Part shown: positions 1 through 9,354 of the stretch, piece by piece
Position numbering within the stretch: position 1 is the stretch's first letter
How the letters are laid out: each line of letters starts with the position of its first letter
Assembly (NCBI GenBank): GCA_011049115.1
Contig: DSCM01000036.1
Span: 1-48,487 of the forward strand
Length of the DNA: 48,487 bases
Source: Pseudomonadota bacterium
Lineage (GTDB): Bacteria > Desulfobacterota > Anaeroferrophillalia > Anaeroferrophillales > Tharpellaceae
Reading direction: 5' to 3'
The notes under the pieces: generated by a model
The model's input: the letters and a program-made list of their open reading frames with translations, nothing else
Told to the model about the DNA's origin: nothing
Databases searched by the model: none
Program-made: the position numbers and the translations under genes

Positions 1-2
1 CC

Positions 3-581
3 GCAACCTTGCAGCTTCATCTTGATCAGGCGACCGAGAATATTCGTCAGCTGGAGACCCGCCTGGTTGAGGTCGAGAAAAAAGCCGGGACCGATTCCTT
101 GACCGGAATCAATAATCGTCACAGTTTTGAAAAATATCTTCAGGAAGTCTGTCGCAGTTGCAAACGTGAAGAACGGTTTGTCATGATCATGTTTGACATC
201 GATCATTTCAAACAGTTTAACGATAATTATGGTCATCGGGTCGGTGATCTGGTGATCAGAAATGTCGCTCAGTTGGTCGCGGCGGAATTGCCTGCCAAAG
301 GTTTTGTCGCTCGTTATGGGGGAGAGGAATTTGCGGTTATTTTAAAGGACCAGAACCTGGATGCGGGGCTGGCCGTCGCAGAGCATCTACGACAGATAGT
401 GGCATCGCGCGAGCTGCGACGCGGCCGAGACGGAAGTCGTCTCGGGCAGGTTACCATCAGTCTGGGAGTGGCCGCGGGGCAGGCCGGCGCTGATCCCGAA
501 ACCGTTGTCGAACGAGCGGATGCGGCACTCTATCGAGCTAAAGGCAATGGTCGGAATCGGGTTGAGGCCGCGTCCGCGTAA
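3..581 (+). CDS. GGDEF-domain diguanylate cyclase (C-terminal part)
   Basis: The reading frame is open to the left window edge, so the start lies outside; the TTG at 9 is probably internal. The visible part has a short coiled segment followed by a complete GGDEF domain. The seen motifs are DSLTGINNR near the domain start, the metal-binding FDIDHFK segment and the catalytic loop as RYGGEEF. By family knowledge this domain makes cyclic di-GMP from two GTP. The inhibitory I-site (RxxD five residues before the GGEEF loop) is absent here, where PAKG stands instead, so product inhibition may be lost. The sensor part that would set its signal is not in the window. The next gene follows after about 100 bases on the same strand. 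Confidence 0.9.
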   Translation, partial: ATLQLHLDQATENIRQLETRLVEVEKKAGTDSLTGINNRHSFEKYLQEVCRSCKREERFVMIMFDIDHFKQFNDNYGHRVGDLVIRNVAQLVAAELPAKGFVARYGGEEFAVILKDQNLDAGLAVAEHLRQIVASRELRRGRDGSRLGQVTISLGVAAGQAGADPETVVERADAALYRAKGNGRNRVEAASA

Positions 582-684
582 GGTAAGGTGTCGGCGCCAA
601 GGGTCGTCGGGTATACCTCTGATGGTTCCGCGGCAGTGGAAATCGTGGTTTGCGGTTAAGCGGCAAGCCATAAGCTGGGGGTTC

Positions 685-2181
685 ATGAAAAAAGGAAAGA
701 AGTCCGAACCGGAACCGCCTGTCAACGAACTCGGTTATCCGCGTCTTTTTCTTCTGCTCGGCGCTTTCTTCGGTCTGAGCATGCTTTTTTTGACCCCGCC
801 TTTTCAGGTTCCGGATGAGCATGATCATTTCTTTCGCGCGATGATGATTGCTTCCGGCCAGTTTGTCGCCCGCCCCTATGCTTTCAGTGAAGCGGAAAAA
901 AAACAGGCTCCGCTTAAATATCTGCAGGGCCGCGGCGGCATGGTTCCGGTCAGTGTTCCTTACACCACCCGAATGGTGAATCAGAACCTGCCTTTTCATC
1001 CTGAAAACAAGCAGGATTCCGGCATGCTCAAAAAAATGCTGGCTTTGCCGCTGCACCTGCCGGGGCAACCGAAGGTTTTCATCAATACCAGCGCCGCCGG
1101 CTATGCGCCCCTTCTCTATCTGCCGAGCGCTCTGACCCTGGCGGTCGGCAGCCGGTTCTCGCTTTCCCCCTTATGGTTGATGTACCTCGGTCGTCTCGCC
1201 AATCTGCTGCTTTATCTCGGGCTGGTTTACGGGGCCCTGAAAATCGTCCCGACCGGAAAGCTGATCTTCTTTCTTCTGGGGCTGATGCCGATGAGCCTGT
1301 TTCTGGCTCCTTCGCTTTCCATTGACGGGATCACCATCGCCGCGGTCCTGCTGCTGACTGCGGTTCTGCTCGAACTGGCGGTTCAGGAAACGGCGTCGAT
1401 CAAGTTTCGAACCTGGTTCATCGCGCCGGTCGCCTTAACCCTGCTGGCTCTGGGGAAACCCGTTTATTGTCCGCTGCTGCTGCTGTTTTTTTCCCCCCGG
1501 ACCTGTTTTTTTCAGAATCGCGGTCGTTTATACCTGTTTTTGGTCAGCCTGGGACTGGCCGGCGCCGCTTTTTTTATCTGGAGCCGGCTGCAAAATTCAG
1601 CTCCTCCCCTGACCGCGAGCCCAGTTCCCTTTGACTACACCAGTTTCCAGCTCAAAGACAGCTTGCTGCCCCTGCTTGATCACTCCCGGCAACTGCAGTT
1701 TCTGCGGGATTATCCTCAGACCGTGTTCACGATTCTGGGTCGGACTCTGCAGACTCAGGGGCGTCACGTTCTCGAATCCTTTGTTGGTCTCCTGGGATGG
1801 CTTGACACCAGCCTGCCGGCTTGGATTTATTTCAGTTATCCTCTTGCCCTGGTTGTCGGAGCCCTGAGCTGCCGTTCTGTCGGCAGAGAGGTCTGGTTTG
1901 AAAAAGCCCTGCTCGCCACAATCTCGATCCTGATCTGCGGGGCCATCCTGCTGGCGCTTTACCTGACCGCGACCCCGGTCGGCAACGCCGTTATCGGCGG
2001 TTTGCAGGGTCGCTATTTCATTCCGGCGGCGTTGCCTCTTCTGTTGCTCTTTCGCAACTCTCATTCCTTGATAAGCCCCCGGCATGTTGTCGCCGCATTG
2101 TTGGTCAGGTACGGGCCCGGCTTGTATGTCGGAGCTGTCCTGCTGGCGACACTTCACAGTCTTTGGCAACGCTATTACTGA
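685..2181 (+). CDS. DUF2142 family polytopic membrane protein
   Basis: This 498-residue protein has about ten to twelve hydrophobic segments. Directly after the first membrane helix (residues about 20-40) comes a conserved acidic loop, PPFQVPDEHDHFFRA, which is typical of DUF2142. That placement of acidic residues resembles GT-C type glycosyltransferases that use polyprenyl-phosphate sugars, but no function is proven for the family. The ATG at 685 was chosen because it follows a G-rich ribosome site and because the upstream in-frame extension (from 505) overlaps the previous gene and is not hydrophobic. It converges with a surface-polysaccharide operon, which fits a role in glycan assembly (inference). 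Confidence 0.8.
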   Translation: MKKGKKSEPEPPVNELGYPRLFLLLGAFFGLSMLFLTPPFQVPDEHDHFFRAMMIASGQFVARPYAFSEAEKKQAPLKYLQGRGGMVPVSVPYTTRMVNQNLPFHPENKQDSGMLKKMLALPLHLPGQPKVFINTSAAGYAPLLYLPSALTLAVGSRFSLSPLWLMYLGRLANLLLYLGLVYGALKIVPTGKLIFFLLGLMPMSLFLAPSLSIDGITIAAVLLLTAVLLELAVQETASIKFRTWFIAPVALTLLALGKPVYCPLLLLFFSPRTCFFQNRGRLYLFLVSLGLAGAAFFIWSRLQNSAPPLTASPVPFDYTSFQLKDSLLPLLDHSRQLQFLRDYPQTVFTILGRTLQTQGRHVLESFVGLLGWLDTSLPAWIYFSYPLALVVGALSCRSVGREVWFEKALLATISILICGAILLALYLTATPVGNAVIGGLQGRYFIPAALPLLLLFRNSHSLISPRHVVAALLVRYGPGLYVGAVLLATLHSLWQRYY

Positions 2182-2188
2182 TAAACTT

Positions 2189-2213
2189 GTAACCACGCCA
2201 CCGGCGTTGTTAC
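2189..2213. repeat. Imperfect hairpin between convergent genes
   Basis: Two 11-base arms, GTAACCACGCC and GGCGTTGTTAC, pair at 10 of 11 positions around a 3-base loop. The hairpin lies just after the DUF2142 stop and before the convergent glycosyltransferase stop. No T-run follows on either strand, so it is not a classic intrinsic terminator. It may still protect transcript ends or end transcription weakly. Confidence 0.5.
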
Positions 2214-2285
2214 GCTGCCATACCCGGTCAAGGACGGACGAGTGTTTCGGCGGCGTACTTCTTGACCCCTCATGCCGGGATTGTT

Positions 2286-3071
2286 TCAGATGACCTTTTT
2301 CAGGTGCAATCTGACCGCGAGCCCGTAGAGATAAAGCGCAGTTTTCCCCCGCCACAGTTTCAGCCTTTCAGCCACAGTCCATGAATGTTGTCCCTGATAT
2401 TTTCTGAGCACGGCACAAATTTCATGAATGTGAGGCCACATGCCGGCGATGGATTTGGCCTGCGGATGACAGGTTGCGCAGGCCAGCACCTCATTTAAAT
2501 AAGACACCTTTCGCGCCAGCGGAAACAGGCGCAGCCATAAATCAAGATCCATGGCCCAGTGCAGATGAATGTTCAGGCCGCCGGCCTCAAGAAACAACCG
2601 CCGTCTGAAAAAGAGGGCTGGTTGACAGATGCCGATGCCGGCGCGAAGCAGCATCTCCCTGGACGAAGTCATCTCTGAACTGCGGAAACGTCTGATGACC
2701 GCACCTTTACTGTCGACCAGGTTGCCATCGCCATGGATAATGTCAAGCGTAGGCTCCCGGCAGAATTTCTCCATGATATGGCTTAGCAAGCGGTGATCAG
2801 GATAATAGTCATCGGAGTTGATCCAGGCGATGATCTCTCCTCGAGCCTTGGCTATGCCTTTATTGACGGCGTCGGATTGACCCCGGTCGGGCTCGGAAAG
2901 CCACTGGATGCGGGAACCGTATGCAGACAGGAGGCTTTGGGTCTTGTCGGTCGAGGCGCCATCCATGACAATCACCTCACGCTCATGGGAGTCCAGGGCC
3001 AGACAGCTGTCAAGGCAGCGTTCGATAAAACCGGCCTGGTTGCGGCTGGGAATGACAAACGAGACCATCAT
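2286..3071 (-). CDS. Family 2 glycosyltransferase
   Basis: This is a GT-A fold transferase of 261 residues. The N-terminal nucleotide-sugar site is visible as VSFVIPSRN and VMDGAS, and the metal-binding acidic pair is in NSDD (residues 87-88). A downstream MDLDLWLR segment is typical of GT2 enzymes that add single sugars to lipid-linked glycans. I chose the ATG at 3071 because it overlaps the upstream gene's TGA in an ATGA junction; a TTG 14 codons upstream is less likely. It is the last gene of the polysaccharide operon. The sugar donor and acceptor cannot be read from the sequence. Confidence 0.85.
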   Translation of the reverse strand: MMVSFVIPSRNQAGFIERCLDSCLALDSHEREVIVMDGASTDKTQSLLSAYGSRIQWLSEPDRGQSDAVNKGIAKARGEIIAWINSDDYYPDHRLLSHIMEKFCREPTLDIIHGDGNLVDSKGAVIRRFRSSEMTSSREMLLRAGIGICQPALFFRRRLFLEAGGLNIHLHWAMDLDLWLRLFPLARKVSYLNEVLACATCHPQAKSIAGMWPHIHEICAVLRKYQGQHSWTVAERLKLWRGKTALYLYGLAVRLHLKKVI

Positions 3072-4255
3072 GGGTTTGTTTTTGAGTTGAAAAGGGTTAT
3101 CAGTTGATGGCAAACCGAGGCTATGCGGTCACCTGTTTGCTTCCAGGAAAAATCGGCGGCTCTTTTTCGACACAACAGCGCCGTTTGGGCGTCGTCCTGC
3201 TCCAGCAGGGCGATGGCGGCTTTACTCCACGCCATGGGGTCAAGGTTAGGCATCAAACGGCCTGTGTCCGGGGTGACAATTTCCAGAGGACCGCCGCTGG
3301 CGTGCGCCAGAACCGGACAGCCGCCGGCCAGGGCTTCGATCAAGGCCATGCCGAAAGCTTCCTCGACCCCGCCATGCATATAAAGCGCGGCGCCGGTGTA
3401 GAGTCGGACAATCTCCGAGTGGTGCAAACGGCCATGAAAATCAACCTGTCCGGCGATCTGCAAAGTGGTAGCGAATTGTTTCAGCGCGGTCATCTTTTCC
3501 CCGTCGCCGACAATCGCCAGGCGTAGATGCGGCTGTCTTTCAAGGATGCCGGCGAAAACCTGTAAAAGAAAATCGATGCGTTTGAAACCGGACAGATGCG
3601 CCACCGTCAGCAGCAAATTCGATCTGGCGGCTCGGCGCCCGGGAAAATCATCCAAGATGACCCCCGGATTGGCGATCGCCGCTACCTTCAAGTCGTAGAC
3701 CCGCTTGACCTGTTCGGCCGTGAAGCGGCTGTTGGCTACGACCGCATCCCCGTATTTTGACAGCCGCCGGTCGGCGTGCGCCAGAAAAGGACGCAGGCTG
3801 AGCGCCAGTCGGCTTTTCCAGACCGGCTGTAAAACCCGAATCCAGATTTCGGAATGAATAAACGCGCTCGGTTCATGGCAGACCCAGAGCAGGGGGATTT
3901 GCGGCAGCACGCGCTTTGCCAGCCATCCCCACCAATTGGAAGGGAAAACCTGGGAAATTAGAAGATCCGGGTTCCAGTTTCTGATCTTTCGAACTATCCA
4001 ATGCTGCCATACAGGCCAGCTCAGCCAGAAAGAAAGACTTGAAGTCAGCGGGCCGTGGGGGTGAGCGATGACTTCGATGGCGGCGGAAATCTGAATCTGC
4101 CGTGGCTCATGGCGGAGGGTTAAAATGGCGACCTCAGCTCCGCGTTGTTGGAGTTGCTCGGCGAGCCGCAGGGTATAAATCAGGGCGCCACCGGGAATCA
4201 CCAGGTGGGGAAAAAGGATCAGGACCCGTTTATTCTGAAGCTGATCGTGCTTCAT
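3068..4255 (-). CDS. Family 4 glycosyltransferase (GT-B fold)
   Basis: This 395-residue protein has two Rossmann-like halves. The N-terminal half has the glycine-rich acceptor motif IPGGA (residues about 20-25). The C-terminal half has the donor-site EEAFGMALIEALAGG segment with the E-x7-E spacing of GT4 enzymes, followed by GGPLEIV. Family knowledge says such enzymes move a sugar from a nucleotide donor with retention of configuration, on the cytoplasmic side of the membrane. The start ATG overlaps the upstream stop by four bases, so it is translationally coupled within the operon. Confidence 0.88.
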   Translation of the reverse strand: MKHDQLQNKRVLILFPHLVIPGGALIYTLRLAEQLQQRGAEVAILTLRHEPRQIQISAAIEVIAHPHGPLTSSLSFWLSWPVWQHWIVRKIRNWNPDLLISQVFPSNWWGWLAKRVLPQIPLLWVCHEPSAFIHSEIWIRVLQPVWKSRLALSLRPFLAHADRRLSKYGDAVVANSRFTAEQVKRVYDLKVAAIANPGVILDDFPGRRAARSNLLLTVAHLSGFKRIDFLLQVFAGILERQPHLRLAIVGDGEKMTALKQFATTLQIAGQVDFHGRLHHSEIVRLYTGAALYMHGGVEEAFGMALIEALAGGCPVLAHASGGPLEIVTPDTGRLMPNLDPMAWSKAAIALLEQDDAQTALLCRKRAADFSWKQTGDRIASVCHQLITLFNSKTNP

Positions 4256-5118
4256 CGGACAGTTCTCCGGCGCCGGTTTCTACCGTAGAGCCAGGCAAGT
4301 TCCGAATAATAAAAAAGATTTTGCTTGTAAACCAGCAGCGCGGAGCAGGGGTTTCGCCAGCCTCCCGCAAGGAATATCGTACCCAGAAAGAGAATTACGG
4401 CATTGAGGGGAAGCGCCATTTTGCCGTATCGCCGAATAACCTCCATGTGGGTCGGCCACCTGCCGCCGTCTTGCTGGGGCCGAAACGACGGCAGTTCCGT
4501 CAGTTCCCGCGTCAGGTTGTCGGCATGGACGGCAACCCATTTCCGATGTTTTTTCATGTAGGTTGAAAAACTTAGATTATTGTATTCCGGCTGATGTTCC
4601 AGACGGACCGGAAGCGGCCGTATGCCTCCGTCGACCGTTACCTCACTGTGCGGAAAACCGACATAATGCATTGCCGCTTTGCGAAAGATGCAGGGTTTGT
4701 AAGGCCATTCGGCAGTCAGGTAGCGCCGGCCGTTCCAGATCGGCCAGCGCAGGGAAAAGCCGTTGTCTTGGCCGGTTCGGCGCAGGCGGTTGCGAAGATA
4801 AAAGATGGCCGTAGCACTTAAAAATTCATCCGCGTCAAGCTGGAGTATCCATTCCCCCCGCGCCCGGGCAAAGGCGGCGGCGCGATGAAATTCAGGGGCT
4901 CCCCGGCGTTCGCCCTCCTGCGCGGTCGCTCCGAATTCCAGCGCGATGGCCAGGGTCTGATCGGAGCAGGGGCCGTCATGAATGACAATGATTTCATCGC
5001 AGAGGCTTCGAATACTCTTCAGACAGCGCCGGATCAGACGTTCCTCGTGGAAGACCACGAGGCAGGCCGATATGAAAACAGGCCTTTTGTTTTCGGGGGC
5101 GGAGTGACGGTTCGACAT
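4252..5118 (-). CDS. Family 2 glycosyltransferase, WaaE/KdtX-like
   Basis: This 288-residue protein begins with a GT2 core. It shows CLVVFHEE at residues 19-26, the HDGPCSDQT loop and a DxD-type site in LDADEF (Asp95, Asp97). The long C-terminal part (R/W-rich, then a hydrophobic stretch about 240-260) resembles the lipopolysaccharide-core glucosyltransferase WaaE/KdtX group. That similarity is from memory of the family and does not fix the sugar. It leads a three-gene block with overlapping stops and starts, after a 131-base gap from the flippase gene. Confidence 0.85.
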   Translation of the reverse strand: MSNRHSAPENKRPVFISACLVVFHEERLIRRCLKSIRSLCDEIIVIHDGPCSDQTLAIALEFGATAQEGERRGAPEFHRAAAFARARGEWILQLDADEFLSATAIFYLRNRLRRTGQDNGFSLRWPIWNGRRYLTAEWPYKPCIFRKAAMHYVGFPHSEVTVDGGIRPLPVRLEHQPEYNNLSFSTYMKKHRKWVAVHADNLTRELTELPSFRPQQDGGRWPTHMEVIRRYGKMALPLNAVILFLGTIFLAGGWRNPCSALLVYKQNLFYYSELAWLYGRNRRRRTVR

Positions 5119-5249
5119 TTTTAAAACACTCGTAAAAAGAGAACTTGGATTGAAGGCGATAAAACGCCGAAAACCAACGTCGGGCTTCCCGGCCGGCGGT
5201 AAAGGCGGACCGGGTGCTTTCTTTACGCGGACGATGCCCTGTTCAGGGG

Positions 5250-6713
5250 TCAGTTATTTTTCTGGGAGCGCCGGGAAACCAGTGTGGCGCCCAGCCAGAA
5301 AAGACCGATGGCGCCATATAAAAACCAGGCCGATAAACATTTCATCCAAGCGGCGGAGCCCTTCGGGGCAACCTTAAGATCAAAGAGCAGGGCCAATGGC
5401 AAGGGACACAGTATCAGGCTCAGCAAAGGCCTCCATGGTAGACGGAAAGCCAGTTTCCGCAACAGATAAAACCAGGCCCCCAGCGCGACCAGAAAATACG
5501 ACAGCAGGGTTGCCAAAGCGGCCCCCAAGGCTCCGAACCGGGGAATGAAAATCAGGTTGGCAAAGATATTGACGAGCAGGCCGAGCAGCGCGGCGCCGGC
5601 CGCGACCCGTGGTTGTTCCATGCCGCAGATGGTATTTAGGTAAAATTCAGCCAGCACCAGCAGCGGCATGCCGCTGCCCAGCGCCACCAGACTGGAAGCG
5701 GCCCAGCGATAACGTTCGTGGAAAAGCAGGGCCATCAGATTTCCCGCCTCGGGCAGCAACAGCAGAAAAGCCGCCCCCGAGCAAAAAGACATCAACAAGG
5801 TAATGAAACTACAGCTTTCCCGGAGCTGATGCAACTGATTTCGCTGCCAGAGACCGGCGGCGATCGGCATGAAGACGACCGGCAAAAAGATCAGGCTGCG
5901 GCCAATCTGGGCCAGGGGGAGGGCCACCTGATAACCGGCGACACTGGGCAGATCGCTCAGCCAGGTCAGCATCAAGGTATCAATATAGTTCATGGTTCCC
6001 AAAGCGACAACCGACAAGGTCAGCCAGCGTGCGTAAACCCAGGTCTCTGGCCAGGCCTTGCCCCAGGCGCGACGTTTCCAGATCACCCGTAAATTGTGGC
6101 GGCGGGCCAGATGGATGATGCCCGTCAAGAGAAAGATCGCCCCGGCGCAATACGCCAGGGCCGGGGCCAGGGTGTTGAAACGCTTGGTCAGGATAAAAAC
6201 CAGGGCCAGAACAATCGCGTAATAGATGGTCTGAAGCAGGGTGCGGGTACCGAAGTCCTGCATCGCCTCAAGACTTCCGATCGCCAGGCCGCCCAGGGTC
6301 TGCAAGGGAATAAAGAGGGCCAGGCAGCGCATGGTCGGCAATCCGCCCGGGAAAGAGAAATAATTCTGCACCAGGATGGGGCTCCAGAACCAGACCAGGA
6401 TGCCCACCAGCACACTGCTTGAAAGCTTGATGATAAATACAATCGAGAAAAAGAGATTGACGGTTTGCCGGTCCCCGCGCGCGGCGTATTTGGCCATCAG
6501 CACGGTGCCGGTCTTGGCCAGCCCCAGATCGACCACCGCCAGCCCCAGACTGACGAATGAGAAGGCTCCGTAGAAAAAGCCATATTCCTCGGGGCTGAGT
6601 TCCCGGGCCAGAATCCGGCGGGTCAGATAACTGATGATTCCGGCCGCAATCACGCCCGTGAGAGCAAGCGCGGCACCGCGGCTGAAACTTTTGTAAGCGG
6701 AAGCGGAGGGCAT
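5250..6713 (-). CDS. Wzx-like polysaccharide flippase
   Basis: This 487-residue protein is almost entirely membrane helices (about 12 to 14). The N-terminal region includes SRGAALALTGVIAAGIISYLT and LSPEEYGFFYGAFS, typical of the MOP-superfamily oligosaccharide flippases (Wzx/RfbX type). Such proteins turn lipid-linked repeat units from the cytoplasmic to the periplasmic face. Its place among five glycosyltransferases supports that role. No polymerase (Wzy) is recognised in the window, though the DUF2142 protein at the cluster's edge is a multi-helix protein of unknown role. Confidence 0.88.
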   Translation of the reverse strand: MPSASAYKSFSRGAALALTGVIAAGIISYLTRRILARELSPEEYGFFYGAFSFVSLGLAVVDLGLAKTGTVLMAKYAARGDRQTVNLFFSIVFIIKLSSSVLVGILVWFWSPILVQNYFSFPGGLPTMRCLALFIPLQTLGGLAIGSLEAMQDFGTRTLLQTIYYAIVLALVFILTKRFNTLAPALAYCAGAIFLLTGIIHLARRHNLRVIWKRRAWGKAWPETWVYARWLTLSVVALGTMNYIDTLMLTWLSDLPSVAGYQVALPLAQIGRSLIFLPVVFMPIAAGLWQRNQLHQLRESCSFITLLMSFCSGAAFLLLLPEAGNLMALLFHERYRWAASSLVALGSGMPLLVLAEFYLNTICGMEQPRVAAGAALLGLLVNIFANLIFIPRFGALGAALATLLSYFLVALGAWFYLLRKLAFRLPWRPLLSLILCPLPLALLFDLKVAPKGSAAWMKCLSAWFLYGAIGLFWLGATLVSRRSQKNN

Positions 6714-6717
6714 GGTT

Positions 6718-7566
6718 TCAGGGCCGACCGGCCAGGAGTTTATTTTTCAACTGGGACAGCTTGGCCAGACAGTGGTAGATGGTGACGATCTTGTAAGCGT
6801 TGAAACGATGCAGCTGGTAAACCAGGGGCGAGGCTTCCCTTTTACTGATCGACAGTTCTTCAGCAAATTGCCCGGCATAGCCCCGTTCGCTGATGGAAGC
6901 GGAATGGCGACGAAAAGAGGCCAGGTAATCAAATAGAACCAGAGGGGGTCCGCAGGCGGCGAAACGCAGCCACAGATCATAATCAAAAGCGGCTTGATAG
7001 CGTCGGTTAAGACCGCCGCAGCGCCGCCATAAGGTCATGCGCCAGAAGGTCGCCGGCTGATTGATGAAGTTTTCCGCCTGCAGTCGCCGGCGCGAAAAAC
7101 GGCGACCGAGAAGATTTTTGTACACGGTTATCCAGCGCCGGATTTCCTGCCCGCACTCATCGATAATGCGGCAGCGGCCGTAGAGCCAATCGTTTTCGGG
7201 GTGTTCGCCAAAGGCTTTAACCACCAGATCCAGGGCCCCGGCCGCCAACAAGTCATCGGCCCCCAGCCAGCCGGCAATCGCGCCCCGGGCCTGCGCCAGC
7301 GCGAAATTTATCGCTTCCTGCGGTCCGCCACCCGGCAGTTGTATAAGTCGGCAGTGGTCGCCGAATTCCTTAACGATGCTGAGTGTCGCATCCGTCGAAC
7401 CGCCGTCACAGATGATATATTCAAGGATGAAATTTCCTTTTTGTTCCAGCACGCTGCGGATGGTGCGGCGAATGAAACGGGCGCCGTTCAGCACCGGCGT
7501 AACCACGGTTACCAGGGGCGGGCCTTTATCTGTCGTCATGCGGCGGTCGCGGTGCGGCAAGCGCAT
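6718..7566 (-). CDS. Family 2 glycosyltransferase
   Basis: The protein (282 residues, or 273 if it starts at the internal ATG at 7539) has the GT2 landmarks VTVVTPVLNG, ICDGGSTD and an acidic motif in GADD. The C-terminal AAFDYDLWLRFA is the family's acceptor-side signature. The upstream start at 7566 has AGGA very close to it, while the start at 7539 reduces the overlap with the DUF2304 gene from 41 to 14 bases; the choice is open. The flippase starts only four bases after this gene ends, so the two are coupled. Confidence 0.85.
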   Translation of the reverse strand: MRLPHRDRRMTTDKGPPLVTVVTPVLNGARFIRRTIRSVLEQKGNFILEYIICDGGSTDATLSIVKEFGDHCRLIQLPGGGPQEAINFALAQARGAIAGWLGADDLLAAGALDLVVKAFGEHPENDWLYGRCRIIDECGQEIRRWITVYKNLLGRRFSRRRLQAENFINQPATFWRMTLWRRCGGLNRRYQAAFDYDLWLRFAACGPPLVLFDYLASFRRHSASISERGYAGQFAEELSISKREASPLVYQLHRFNAYKIVTIYHCLAKLSQLKNKLLAGRP

Positions 7567-7903
7567 CTTCCTGCTCGTTTTCCCATAGGGCCAGACGCTG
7601 GGTCAGAGCCTTGATCTGTTGCCTTTGCCGGGAGACGACCACGGAAAACTGCATCATGACCAGCAGCAGCCCGAGAATCAGGATCAGCAGCAGGGCCGCC
7701 GGTGGGTAGTAAATGCCAAGCATGCCGGCCAGCAGGTCGAGGGCTTTGCGCCAGACCGAAAAAAACAGAAAACAGCCGCCCCAGCCCAGCCAGAGCAGGG
7801 CGTAGCCCGCATCCAGCCGCCGCCGGCGAATCAATTCTCCAACCAGCAGGATAAAGGCCAGACTGGCCAGGGAGGCCACAAATAAAAGACGATCAAAAAT
7901 CAT
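7526..7903 (-). CDS. DUF2304 small membrane protein
   Basis: This 125-residue protein has three hydrophobic segments (about 4-22, 34-50 and 67-88) and a charged C-terminal tail that starts as a short coiled coil. The size and layout match DUF2304. Genes of this family often sit beside a polyprenyl-phosphate glycosyltransferase and may act as its membrane partner. Here the upstream transferase stop and this ATG overlap by one base, which supports a joint function (inference). Confidence 0.75.
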   Translation of the reverse strand: MIFDRLLFVASLASLAFILLVGELIRRRRLDAGYALLWLGWGGCFLFFSVWRKALDLLAGMLGIYYPPAALLLILILGLLLVMMQFSVVVSRQRQQIKALTQRLALWENEQEDALAAPRPPHDDR

Positions 7904-8649
7904 TATCTCTCGATCCTCAAGCGGCGAGCGGCCGAATCCTGTTTTCCGCCGCCGGCGGGGCGCAGGCAGCTGATCAGAATCGCCAAAAGAACCTTGGCCA
8001 TGTAATGAAAAGATCGCCCCAGGCCGATGGAAGAGGTTCCGGTTTGCCGCGGAGCCATGGTCACCGCCGTTTCCATGACCCTGAAGCCGTTACGGGCCAG
8101 CAGAACAACCTCTTCCGGTTCAGGGTAATCTATAGCCGGATAGTGCTGAGCCAGAAACTCAATCGCCTTGCGGTTGTAGGCGCGAAAACCCGAGGTGCTG
8201 TCAAGCATCGGCCGACCCAGAAGCAGGGAATTTATCCGGGCCAGCAGGCGAATCCCCAACCGGCGGCTGAAGGTTGATTTGTAGCCTCCAGCGGCATGAA
8301 AACGGGAGCCGATCACGACGTCGGCCCGATTCTCCCGCAAAGGCCGGAGCAGTGATTCAATCTCCGTGGCCAGATGCTGGCCGTCGCCGTCAAATTTGAT
8401 CGCGCTCTCAAACTGCTTGCGCAAAGCGTAGATGAAGCCGGTTTGCACCGCGCCCCCGATACCAAGATTGCAGGCCAGATCAAGAACCGTGGCTTGTCCG
8501 TTACGGCGAGCCTGGTTTCCTGTGTCATCGGCGGAGCCGTCGTTGACCACCAGGATTTCAAGCTCCTGGTTAAGCTCGGCCAACGAATCCACGACCGCGC
8601 CGATATTGCCGGCCTCGTTGTAAGCTGGAATTATAACCAGGGATCGCAT
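7903..8649 (-). CDS. DPM1-like polyprenyl-phosphate glycosyltransferase
   Basis: This 248-residue GT2 enzyme shows IIPAYNEAGNIG at the N-terminus, VVNDGSADDT, and the metal-binding FDGDGQH motif (residues 86-92). GSRF and the DSTSGFRAYNRKA segment follow; both are typical of dolichol/undecaprenyl-phosphate mannose or glucose synthases. The family loads a sugar from a nucleotide donor onto a polyprenyl phosphate at the inner membrane. It is the first gene of the operon and is coupled to the DUF2304 gene by a TAATG junction. Confidence 0.87.
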   Translation of the reverse strand: MRSLVIIPAYNEAGNIGAVVDSLAELNQELEILVVNDGSADDTGNQARRNGQATVLDLACNLGIGGAVQTGFIYALRKQFESAIKFDGDGQHLATEIESLLRPLRENRADVVIGSRFHAAGGYKSTFSRRLGIRLLARINSLLLGRPMLDSTSGFRAYNRKAIEFLAQHYPAIDYPEPEEVVLLARNGFRVMETAVTMAPRQTGTSSIGLGRSFHYMAKVLLAILISCLRPAGGGKQDSAARRLRIER

Positions 8650-8753
8650 AAAATCAGCTTTTCCCGCGGGGGGCTTTGGTGTGGCCCCGTTTGTGCCGGA
8701 TACGGTTCACTTTCGCTTTGAAAAAAAACTGAAACTGAACTGATGCAAAATCG

Positions 8754-9062
8754 TTATTTGCAGACCGAAAGGCCTCCTCCGGAGTGGCGGGGCTTTTCGC
8801 CTCTGCAATGATTCTGGTAAAAAGGTTGCGGCTCGGCGATGACCGCGTCCATCAGATTACTGCCGAGCTCCCATCTCTTAAGGATGGTTGGGGCGCAGCC
8901 ATTTTTTTCTGCAAATTCATACCAGCCCGGATTGAAGTAGACGAGGCTGTAATCCGGCCAGAGACCGTAGATGGTGCCTTGGCTGTGGGCGAAGCTGGTG
9001 AAATCATGTTTTTTCAGCAAGGACTTGAAACGCGGGTCCCATATTTCCGTATATCTCTTCAT
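8754..9062 (-). pseudogene. Truncated PAS-like protein
   Basis: The 102 codons from the ATG at 9062 encode a PAS-like start: IWDPRF, then FTSFAHSQGTIYGLW, YFNPGWYEFAEKNG and WELGSNLMD. I recall a family of about 150-170 residue PAS-like proteins in deltaproteobacteria with this opening. Here the frame stops soon after FYQ, and the last 20 residues (Arg/Gly-rich, ending SVCK) do not look like the rest of the domain. The gene is probably truncated or frameshifted. A GAGG about nine bases before the ATG could serve as ribosome site. It is divergent from carB. Confidence 0.5.
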
Positions 9063-9354
9063 GTCCTTTAGCCTCGTCAAGGAGCGGCGCGGAAAGGTTC
9101 CGGAACCGACAGCTAATGACGCGGATCTTCGGCTTATCAACCCGGCAGCTGGTTCCGGCAATTTTTTATAGGCGTCTTCACGAACCAAGGTGAGTCATGC
9201 TGTTCAGGGATGAATTTCTCAAACCCTGGCGCTGGCTTCGGTGCCGCTCCGATCAGCTTCTTTAACCGGAAAAAAAAAATAATGCAAGCGGCCAAAACCC
9301 ATGTGTTTTTATTCGAGTTCGGTTTCACGAGGTTTGCGGGCCGGTGGGAAAATA

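Noticed and set aside
1597-2355. Long minus-strand frame opposite the DUF2142 gene
   Set aside because: Composition rich in Gln, Arg and Pro with no motifs; it is the shadow of the membrane protein gene.
7526-7566. Overlap of the DUF2304 gene and next glycosyltransferase as a frameshifted fusion
   Set aside because: Both proteins are complete with their own starts; short overlaps are normal in this operon.
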